Made by a program: the position numbers and the translations under genes. 55,631 nt of DNA from NCBI GenBank assembly GCA_947074195.1, contig CAMTOS010000007.1, forward strand, positions 1 through 55,631, written 5' to 3'. Under the pieces are notes generated by a model. That model was not told the DNA's origin. It saw only the letters and a program-made list of their open reading frames with translations, and did no database searches. Shown in pieces: positions 19,463 through 26,417 of this stretch. Numbering within the stretch: position 1 is the first letter of the stretch; each line of letters begins with the position of its first letter. Source of the DNA: an uncultured Bacteroides sp. (GTDB lineage Bacteria; Bacteroidota; Bacteroidia; Bacteroidales; Bacteroidaceae).

Positions 19463-20563
19463 ATGAAAAAAATTAATTGGATTGTAGGCGCACTTGCCTT
19501 TATTATGGGAACTACATCTTGCAATCAGGCTCCGGCTCAATTTGAGCGAACGCCTGAAACAGAAGCATTGTTGGCTAATCTTAAACAGATTCCGTCAACT
19601 GGTATAATGTATGGGCATCATGATGATCCTTTATATGGTATTGGTTGGGAAGGTGATCCCGGACGTAGTGATGTAAAGAGCGTTTGTGGCGATTATCCGG
19701 CAGTAATGTCGTTTGATGTTGGCCATATCGAACTTGGAAAAAAGCAGAGCCTTGATAATATCGATTTCGATATCATCCGTAATGAGATAATTGCGCAGTA
19801 TGAACGAGGTGGCTTGAACACTATAAGCTGGCATTTAGATAATCCTCTGACTGGGGGAGACTCATGGGACAATAATGATTCAACTGTAGTGGCATCAGTA
19901 CTTCCCGGCGGAGTGAATCATGTAATGTTTATGCAGTGGGTTGATAATCTTTCTGATTATCTGAATTCATTACAAACAGCTGATGGTACAAAAGTACCTG
20001 TTATCTTCCGCCCATGGCATGAACATACAGGTAGTTGGTTCTGGTGGGGACAGGATCTGTGTTCTGATCAGGAATATAAAGATCTTTGGCTGATGACTTA
20101 TGACCGACTAAAACAGAATGGGGTTAACAATCTGCTTTTTGCCTATTCTCCGGGTATTGAACCAACCACTGCTGAAGAATATCTTATGCGTTATCCTGGA
20201 AATGATGTTGTCGATATACTGGGTTTCGACGCCTATGAGTATTCCCGTGAACAATATCTTGAATCAATGTCGAGATCTTTACGCATTCTTGATGAAGTGG
20301 GTAAAGCTAATGATAAAATAATCGCCGTAACAGAAACGGGTTTTGAAGCTATTCCTGATTCAACCTGGTGGACAGAAACTCTTTATCCGCTGATCGAATC
20401 TTACCCTCTTGCATTTGTAGTAACATGGAGAAACGCACGCGAAATAGACAATCATTATTATGCTCCTTATCCGGGACAAGTTTCTGCCGATAATTTTGTA
20501 GAATATTACAACAATCCGCGCAATTTATTCTTAACCGATATTTCGGGTAAACTTTACAACTAA
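19463..20563 (+). CDS. Beta-mannanase lipoprotein, GH26 (ManA-like)
   Basis: A 366-residue, single-domain GH26 enzyme with a lipobox (IMGTTSCNQ). The acid/base is Glu187 in FRPWHEHTGSWFWWG and the nucleophile Glu291 in AVTETGFE. It lacks the N-terminal Ig domain of the other GH26 in this locus. The gene order GH26, GH130, sugar symporter, 2-epimerase matches the characterised mannan catabolic cluster of Bacteroides fragilis, whose GH26 releases mannobiose. The likely role is therefore to produce mannobiose in the periplasm for uptake by the symporter. It begins 24 bp after the GH3 gene and is probably co-transcribed with it. Confidence 0.94.
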   Translation: MKKINWIVGALAFIMGTTSCNQAPAQFERTPETEALLANLKQIPSTGIMYGHHDDPLYGIGWEGDPGRSDVKSVCGDYPAVMSFDVGHIELGKKQSLDNIDFDIIRNEIIAQYERGGLNTISWHLDNPLTGGDSWDNNDSTVVASVLPGGVNHVMFMQWVDNLSDYLNSLQTADGTKVPVIFRPWHEHTGSWFWWGQDLCSDQEYKDLWLMTYDRLKQNGVNNLLFAYSPGIEPTTAEEYLMRYPGNDVVDILGFDAYEYSREQYLESMSRSLRILDEVGKANDKIIAVTETGFEAIPDSTWWTETLYPLIESYPLAFVVTWRNAREIDNHYYAPYPGQVSADNFVEYYNNPRNLFLTDISGKLYN

Positions 20564-20599
20564 AAAATAATAACAATAAAATCAATTAACTGGTCAATT

Positions 20600-21775
20600 A
20601 TGAAAACATTTGCTCAAAAGGTGGACGCACTATTTGCCCGCCATGAAGAACTTATTAAGAAACCTAACCTGCCGATTGCTGATGGCAACGGAATATATAA
20701 ACGCTACGAAAATCCTATTTTAACAGCTGCTCATACTCCAGTATTCTGGCGTTACGATTTAGATGAAAAAACCAATCCATTCCTGATGGAACGTATCGGA
20801 ATGAATGCTGCAATGAATTCAGGCGCAATGAAATGGGGTGATAAATATCTTTTAGTTGTACGTGTAGAAGGTAGCGACCGTAAATCTTTCTTCGCTGTTG
20901 CAGAAAGTCCAAACGGTGTTGATAACTTCCGCTTCTGGGATTACCCTGTAACTATGCCGGATGATGTAATTCCAGCAACAAATATCTATGATATGCGTCT
21001 TACAGCTCATGAAGATGGCTGGATTTATGGTATCTTCTGTGCAGAACGTCACGATACAAATGCTCCTGCCGGTGATTTGTCATCTGCTACGGCTACTGCT
21101 GCAATTGCACGTACAAAAGATTTGAAAAACTGGGAACGTCTTCCTGATTTGAAAACTAAGAGTCAGCAGCGTAATGTAGTACTTCATCCTGAATTCGTGG
21201 ATGGTAAGTATGCACTTTATACTCGTCCTCAGGATGGTTTCATCGATACCGGTAGCGGCGGTGGAATTGGCTGGGCTTTGGTAGACGATATGACTAATGC
21301 TGAAGTAAAAGAGGAGAAAATCATTGATCCACGTCATTATCACACGATTAAAGAGGTAAAGAATGGTGAAGGTCCTCATCCTATCAAAACCGATAAAGGC
21401 TGGTTGCACCTGGCTCACGGTGTGCGTGGTTGTGCTGCAGGTCTTCGCTATGTATTATATATGTACATGACTTCTTTAGAAGATCCTACTAAACTTATCG
21501 CTTCTCCGGCTGGCTTCTTTATGGCTCCTGAAGGTGAAGAGCGTATTGGTGATGTATCAAATGTACTCTTTACTAACGGCTGGATCGCTGACGAAGATGG
21601 TAAAGTGTTTATTTACTATGCATCAAGTGACACACGTATGCATGTGGCTACTTCTACAATCGATAAATTGGTAGACTACTGTATGAATACTCCACAAGAT
21701 GGACTGACAACTACTGCATCAGTAGATACATTGAAGAAAATGATTGATCACAACATGCAGATCATGAAAAAATAA
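20600..21775 (+). CDS. 4-O-beta-D-mannosyl-D-glucose phosphorylase (GH130_1)
   Basis: A 391-residue cytoplasmic enzyme with no signal peptide. It converts beta-1,4-mannosylglucose plus phosphate to alpha-mannose-1-phosphate and glucose. The sequence shows the GH130 five-blade propeller features: NPILTAAHTPVFW, the conserved MNAAMNSGAMKWGDKYLLVVRVEG, ARTKDLKNWERL, NVVLHPEFVDGKYALYTRPQDGF and GEGPHPIKTDKGWLHLAHG. Length and N-terminus (MKTFAQKVDALFARHEELI) agree with the B. fragilis enzyme as I remember it. It acts on the product of the epimerase encoded two genes downstream. A long hairpin separates it from the symporter gene. Confidence 0.95.
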   Translation: MKTFAQKVDALFARHEELIKKPNLPIADGNGIYKRYENPILTAAHTPVFWRYDLDEKTNPFLMERIGMNAAMNSGAMKWGDKYLLVVRVEGSDRKSFFAVAESPNGVDNFRFWDYPVTMPDDVIPATNIYDMRLTAHEDGWIYGIFCAERHDTNAPAGDLSSATATAAIARTKDLKNWERLPDLKTKSQQRNVVLHPEFVDGKYALYTRPQDGFIDTGSGGGIGWALVDDMTNAEVKEEKIIDPRHYHTIKEVKNGEGPHPIKTDKGWLHLAHGVRGCAAGLRYVLYMYMTSLEDPTKLIASPAGFFMAPEGEERIGDVSNVLFTNGWIADEDGKVFIYYASSDTRMHVATSTIDKLVDYCMNTPQDGLTTTASVDTLKKMIDHNMQIMKK

Positions 21776-21796
21776 ACATACTGTCTATGAATAATT

Positions 21797-21860
21797 AACC
21801 GCAAAATGTTTTTCATGCTGCTTGTATTTAATGAGCAGTAGATACATTTTGCGGTTTTTT
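21797..21860 (+). terminator. Long hairpin with T run between GH130 and symporter genes
   Basis: A perfect 13-bp outer stem (AACCGCAAAATGT with ACATTTTGCGGTT) encloses a second small stem (CTGCT/AGCAG) and is followed by a T run. It looks like an intrinsic terminator inside an otherwise same-strand gene series, so it may attenuate downstream expression or stabilise the GH130 end of the message. Confidence 0.75.
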
Positions 21861-21888
21861 AATTAAATCTTCTAATACTTCTTTCCAC

Positions 21889-23268
21889 ATGATAAAACTT
21901 AAAGAGAAAATCGGATACGGTTTCGGTGATATGGCATCGTCTATGTTCTGGAAATTATTCGGCTCTTACCTGATGATCTTTTATACCGACGTTTTCGGTT
22001 TGCCTGCAGCTGTTGTAGGTACCATGTTCTTAATTACACGTATCTGGGACTCTGCCTTTGACCCGATTGTGGGTATAGTAGCTGACCGTACTCAAACCAA
22101 ATGGGGTAAGTTCAGACCATACTTATTGTATCTGGCCATTCCTTTTGCTTTAATCGGAATATTTACTTTCATTACTCCTGAATTTAGTCTGACCGCTAAA
22201 ATCATATATGCCTATATTACCTATTCGCTGATGATGATGGTTTATTCGGCAATCAATGTACCTTATGCATCACTGCTTGGTGTAATGAGTCCTGATCCTA
22301 AAGAGCGTAATGTGCTTTCTACTTATCGTATGCTCTTTGCTTATATCGGTAGTTTTGTGGCATTGCTTTTGTTTATGCCAATGGTTAATGCTTTTGCCCG
22401 CGATAATACCGTTCAGCATGGCTGGACTATGGCGGTAGTTATCATCGCTATTATGTGCGCCCTGTTATTCTATGGTTGCTTCGCGTTTACCAAAGAACGC
22501 GTTAAACCAATCAAAGAGAAGCAGAATCCTTTGAAAGAGGATATTATGGATTTATTCCATAATAAACCCTGGTGGATCCTTTTAGGTGCCGGTGTTGCTG
22601 CTCTTGTATTTAATTCTATCCGTGATGGTGCTACAGTTTATTATTTCAAATACTTTGTGGTAGAAGAACAATTGGGTGAAATCATGTTCTTCGGTGTACC
22701 TTTTGTTTTAAGTGGATTGTATCTTGCTATCGGACAGGCTGCCAACATTATTGGTGTTGTTCTTGCTGCACCCGTTAGTAATAAGATTGGAAAGAAGAAA
22801 ACTTATATGGGAGCAATGATCATTGCTACTATCCTAAGTATTATTTTCTATTGGTTCGATGCAAATCAGCTGGTATGGATCTTCATCTTCCAGGTATTAA
22901 TCAGTATTTGTGCAGGTAGCATCTTCCCGCTACTTTGGTCAATGTATGCTGACTGTGCCGACTTCTCTGAACTTAAAACAGGTAATCGTGCTACAGGTCT
23001 GATCTTCTCTTCTTCTTCAATGAGTCAGAAGTTTGGCTGGGCCATTGGTAGTGCGTTGACAGGTTGGCTGCTGGCATATTTCGGATTTCAGGCCAACGAA
23101 GTACAGAGTGCTGAGACTATCAATGGTATTAAGATGTTCTTAAGCTGGTTGCCTGCTGTTGGTACTGTCTTGAGTGTTATCTTCATCAGCATCTATCCGT
23201 TAAGTGAAAAGAGAATGAGTGAAATTACAGTAGAACTAGAGAATAAACGTCACCATTCTGACAAATAA
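21889..23268 (+). CDS. GPH/MFS-type sugar:cation symporter (probable mannobiose transporter)
   Basis: A 459-residue inner-membrane protein with about 12 hydrophobic segments and the glycoside-pentoside-hexuronide (MelB-like) signature: KIGYGFGDMASSMFWKLFGSYLMIFYTDVFG at the start, IWDSAFDPIVGIVADRTQTKWGKFRPYLL after the second helix, and 'SIFPLLWSMYADCADFSELKTG' late in the sequence. It likely brings mannobiose into the cytoplasm with Na+ or H+. Its place between the GH130 and the epimerase genes is the same as in the B. fragilis mannan cluster. Substrate is inferred from context. Confidence 0.93.
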   Translation: MIKLKEKIGYGFGDMASSMFWKLFGSYLMIFYTDVFGLPAAVVGTMFLITRIWDSAFDPIVGIVADRTQTKWGKFRPYLLYLAIPFALIGIFTFITPEFSLTAKIIYAYITYSLMMMVYSAINVPYASLLGVMSPDPKERNVLSTYRMLFAYIGSFVALLLFMPMVNAFARDNTVQHGWTMAVVIIAIMCALLFYGCFAFTKERVKPIKEKQNPLKEDIMDLFHNKPWWILLGAGVAALVFNSIRDGATVYYFKYFVVEEQLGEIMFFGVPFVLSGLYLAIGQAANIIGVVLAAPVSNKIGKKKTYMGAMIIATILSIIFYWFDANQLVWIFIFQVLISICAGSIFPLLWSMYADCADFSELKTGNRATGLIFSSSSMSQKFGWAIGSALTGWLLAYFGFQANEVQSAETINGIKMFLSWLPAVGTVLSVIFISIYPLSEKRMSEITVELENKRHHSDK

Positions 23269-23289
23269 ACCTATTCAAATTCTATAATA

Positions 23290-24480
23290 ATGAGACATAT
23301 GGAATCATACTTAAAGCAAGAAGTAGAGTGTATATTGAAAGAGAATATTCTACCTTACTGGATTGAAAAAATGGAAGACCACGAAAGAGGTGGTTTCTAT
23401 GGACGTATCACCGGTAATGAGATTCTTGTACCTGAGGCTGAAAAAGGTGCAATATTAAATGCGAGAATTCTCTGGACATTTTCAGCAGCATATCGTGTTC
23501 TTAAAAATGAAGAATACCTTAATGCTGCACAAAGAGCAAAAGATTATCTGTTAAAATATTTCTATGATGGTGAGTTTGGCGGAGTTTACTGGGGCCTCGA
23601 TTGTGAAGGCAATCCGGTAGATACGAAGAAGCAGATTTATGCTCTTGGTTTCGCTATTTATGGATTAAGTGAATTTAATCGTGCTACCGGCGATCAGGAA
23701 GCATTGGATTATGCCATTAAATTATTTGAAAGTATAGAAGAACATTCTTTTGATAAAGAAAAGAATGGTTACTTCGAGGCTTTCACTCGTGAGTGGGGTG
23801 AAATCGCAGATATGCGTCTGAGCGAAAAAGATGCCAACGAGCGTAAGACCATGAATACGCATCTTCACATTCTTGAACCTTACACTAACCTTTATCGTGT
23901 TTGGAAAGATGAAAGATTGAAAGGACAGCTTAAGAATCTGATCGAGGTATTTCTGGATAAGATTCTCGATCCTAAGTCCGGACACTTGAACTTATTCTTT
24001 GATGAAGACTGGAATTCGAGATTTAATATTGTCTCTTACGGACATGATATTGAGGCTTCATGGCTTATACATGAAGCTGCAATCGAATTAGGTGATGCAG
24101 AGATATTGGAAAGAGTTGTCCCTGTAATCAAGCGTATTGCCGAAGCAGCCTCAGAAGGTTATTCTTTGGGCAATGGTATGATTTATGAGATGAACGTAAC
24201 AGATAATCATACAGATACCGATCGTCATTGGTGGGTTCAGGCGGAAGCTGTGGTTGGTTATGCAAATCTTTATCAGCACTTCGAAGATGAATTTGCATTA
24301 TCTAAAGCCATTGATTGCTGGGAATACATTAAGAATCATTTGCTCGATTGCAAAAACGGGGAATGGTTCTGGAGTGTCAGAGCGGATGGTGTTGTGAACC
24401 GCGAAGATGATAAAGCCGGTTTCTGGAAATGTCCTTATCACAATGGTCGTATGTGTCTTGAACTCATAGAGCGTTTTTAA
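23290..24480 (+). CDS. Cellobiose/mannobiose 2-epimerase (AGE superfamily)
   Basis: A 396-residue cytoplasmic enzyme of the N-acylglucosamine 2-epimerase fold, an (alpha/alpha)6 barrel. Family residues include RILWTFSAAYR, YWGLDCEGNPVDTKKQIYALGFAIY, MNTHLHILEPY, SYGHDIEASWL and DRHWWVQAEAVVGY; the conserved His residues in these motifs serve catalysis. It turns beta-1,4-mannobiose into mannosylglucose, the substrate of the GH130 phosphorylase in this operon. The start could be 23290 or the next ATG at 23299; the latter begins MESYLKQEVE. It is the last gene of the PUL and is followed by a strong terminator. Confidence 0.94.
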   Translation: MRHMESYLKQEVECILKENILPYWIEKMEDHERGGFYGRITGNEILVPEAEKGAILNARILWTFSAAYRVLKNEEYLNAAQRAKDYLLKYFYDGEFGGVYWGLDCEGNPVDTKKQIYALGFAIYGLSEFNRATGDQEALDYAIKLFESIEEHSFDKEKNGYFEAFTREWGEIADMRLSEKDANERKTMNTHLHILEPYTNLYRVWKDERLKGQLKNLIEVFLDKILDPKSGHLNLFFDEDWNSRFNIVSYGHDIEASWLIHEAAIELGDAEILERVVPVIKRIAEAASEGYSLGNGMIYEMNVTDNHTDTDRHWWVQAEAVVGYANLYQHFEDEFALSKAIDCWEYIKNHLLDCKNGEWFWSVRADGVVNREDDKAGFWKCPYHNGRMCLELIERF

Positions 24481-24503
24481 TTTTCTCTCTATATTTATTA
24501 AAG

Positions 24504-24544
24504 AAAAAAGCCTTTGCAGTCTTTTGTATTGCAAAGGCTTTTTT
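24504..24544. terminator. Bidirectional terminator between PUL end and namZ
   Basis: A 15-bp stem (AAAAAAGCCTTTGCA with TGCAAAGGCTTTTTT) encloses an 11-nt loop. A and T runs on its two sides let it end transcripts from both convergent genes, and it marks the PUL border. Confidence 0.88.
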
Positions 24545-24548
24545 CTTC

Positions 24549-25715
24549 TTATTTATAAAGTAAATATTTGCTTCTCATCTTTTTATAAGTCTCCAGATCA
24601 GGTTGCCACGATTCACGAATTTCTTCTTCATCTTGTCCATCCACAATTGCTTTGCGTACGGCATCTGTACCCATTAACAAATCGAAAAAGCGCGGGCGAT
24701 CAAAAAAGGCATTCTTTTCACCCGATTTCTTATAGAATTCAAGAACGTATCTTAAATCGAGCCCTTCTACGTCATTGACATGTCTCAGATCGTGACCATA
24801 GCAAACTACATTTTTATGCAAAGGGTTCTTATCAAACCCCGGCAATGCTACAGGGGTAAATGTATATGTACCATATTTAGGATTGGGTGCTCCGATTACC
24901 TGAAAGGGTGAAGTTGTGCCGCGACCGACGCTGACTTTCGTAGCTTCAAACGGACAAAGAGAGGCATACAAACGAATAGACTGATCGTTAGGGAGATTTG
25001 GCGATGGTTTCACCGGTAAAGAATAAGGTTGTTCGTGCTCCCAGCCAATACAGGGAATAACGGTAAGTCGGCAAACATCTTTTGTTTTATTTATCCAGCC
25101 TTCTCCGTTTATCATTTTTGCCAGTTCTCCAACTGTACAACCGTGGAGTACAGGGATAGGCAGCATTCCGACAAAACTTCTGAAAGCAGGTTTCAGCATG
25201 GGCCCATCTACATAATCGTTTGGATTCGGACGATCGAGTACAATCACTTCCTTTCCTTGTTCGGCACAAGCCTCCATTACATAAAACATCGTGCTGATAT
25301 AGGTGTAAAAGCGTGCCCCCACATCCTGAATATCGAAGACCAGCACATCTATATCGCGCAGTTGCTGAGGTGACGGTTTCTTCGTCGAGCCATAAAGCGA
25401 TAAAATCGGTACGCCTGTTTTTATATCTTTTCCATCCTTAATTTGTTCGCCAGCATCTGCATTTCCGCGGAAACCATGTTCGGGAGCAAACACTTTGGTT
25501 ACATTAATGTTAAGATTAAGCAATGTATCGAGCAAAGCCACCTGTTCCTCGCCAACCAGTGAAGTATGATTAATTACCAGTCCCACACGTTTACCTTTTA
25601 GTAAAGGGAGGTATTCCTCAGTGCGGTCGGCACCGACTTCAACAAGATTTTGCGCATGAATTGTCAGCGTGCAACAGGTTAACACCCAAAGAATGAAGGC
25701 TAATGTACGGTTCAT
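24549..25715 (-). CDS. namZ: Exo-beta-N-acetylmuramidase NamZ-like (DUF1343, GH171), secreted
   Basis: A 388-residue exported protein. I chose the ATG at 25715, which gives a clean signal peptide (MNRTLAFILWVLTCC...IHAQN); the open frame extends further upstream into the promoter. DUF1343/GH171 features are GKRVGLVINHTSLV, VFAPEHGFRGNADAGE, DIQDVGARFYTYISTM, DRPNP, and a late VSVGRGTTSPFQVIGAP. The Glu in APEHG is a candidate catalytic residue. The family removes N-acetylmuramic acid from non-reducing ends of peptidoglycan fragments, so the role is cell-wall recycling and not mannan use. It is convergent with the PUL and has its own promoter. Confidence 0.88.
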   Translation of the reverse strand: MNRTLAFILWVLTCCTLTIHAQNLVEVGADRTEEYLPLLKGKRVGLVINHTSLVGEEQVALLDTLLNLNINVTKVFAPEHGFRGNADAGEQIKDGKDIKTGVPILSLYGSTKKPSPQQLRDIDVLVFDIQDVGARFYTYISTMFYVMEACAEQGKEVIVLDRPNPNDYVDGPMLKPAFRSFVGMLPIPVLHGCTVGELAKMINGEGWINKTKDVCRLTVIPCIGWEHEQPYSLPVKPSPNLPNDQSIRLYASLCPFEATKVSVGRGTTSPFQVIGAPNPKYGTYTFTPVALPGFDKNPLHKNVVCYGHDLRHVNDVEGLDLRYVLEFYKKSGEKNAFFDRPRFFDLLMGTDAVRKAIVDGQDEEEIRESWQPDLETYKKMRSKYLLYK

Positions 25716-25740
25716 CTGCGTATTTTTTAGTAATATTGCA

Positions 25741-25772
25741 CAAAAATATGCCTTTGTAACTACTGTTACAAA
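25741..25772 (-). promoter_or_regulatory. Promoter of the namZ-like gene
   Basis: Read on the minus strand, TTTG (25769-25772) and TATTTTTG (25741-25748) are separated by 20 bp, a good match to the Bacteroidota -33/-7 consensus. It supports the choice of the start at 25715. Confidence 0.75.
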
Positions 25773-25791
25773 CATTAAATAAAAAGAATTT

Positions 25792-26328
25792 ATGCAACCT
25801 ATCGATCTGATTGATAAATATTATCCCGAATCGAACCGCCTGAAAGATATTCTGTGGCAACACAGTCGCTCGGTAGCCGAGAAAGCTTTGTGGATTGCCG
25901 ACAAACATCCTGAACTTAAACTTGATAAGAACTTTCTGTACGAAGCAGCTATGCTACACGATATAGGTATCTTTCTGACTGATGCTTCCGGCATTGAATG
26001 TTACGGATCATCACCCTACATTTGTCACGGCTATTTAGGAGCTGAACTCGTTCGTAAAGAGGGGTTTATGCGTCATGCGCTGGTTTGTGAACGACATACC
26101 GGCACTGGTTTGTCACTTAAAGATATTGAGCTGCAAAAATTGCCAGTACCCCATCGTGAGATGATGCCGGTTAGTCTGGAAGAGCAAGTGATTTGCTTTG
26201 CAGATAAGTTCTTTTCTAAAACTCATCCTGATGAGGAGAAGAGTATGGAGAAGATACGCAAAGGACTTTTGCGATACGGTGAAGAAGGTGTAAACCGCTT
26301 CGATAGCTGGTGCCGGAACTTCTTATAG
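25792..26328 (+). CDS. HD-domain phosphohydrolase, small
   Basis: A 178-residue soluble protein with an HD-superfamily metal site: His in LWQHSRSVAEKAL, HD in AAMLHDIGIF, a later His in CHGYLGAELV and ERHTGTGL, and Asp in CFADKFFSK. This matches the small uncharacterised HD hydrolases (TIGR00295-like) found in Bacteroidota. The substrate is unknown; a nucleotide or nucleotide-like phosphate is plausible. It is divergent from the namZ-like gene across a 76-bp gap. Confidence 0.85.
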   Translation: MQPIDLIDKYYPESNRLKDILWQHSRSVAEKALWIADKHPELKLDKNFLYEAAMLHDIGIFLTDASGIECYGSSPYICHGYLGAELVRKEGFMRHALVCERHTGTGLSLKDIELQKLPVPHREMMPVSLEEQVICFADKFFSKTHPDEEKSMEKIRKGLLRYGEEGVNRFDSWCRNFL

Positions 26329-26392
26329 CCGTAAAAATTAATTAAAATGACCTAATCAGCTATATTATTAACGAAGTTTGCGTACTTTTGCC

Positions 26393-26400
26393 CATCCCAA
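26393..26400 (+). promoter_or_regulatory. -7 promoter element (TACTTTTG) of the lptD-like gene
   Basis: A TAnnTTTG match 17 bp before the ATG at 26418. No well-spaced -33 TTTG is visible. Confidence 0.5.
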
Positions 26401-26417
26401 GCGCAAACGAATAGTGA

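Noticed and set aside
25716..25775. Longer N-terminus for the namZ-like protein
   Set aside because: The extension runs through a good -7 promoter motif and would place extra residues before a normal signal peptide.
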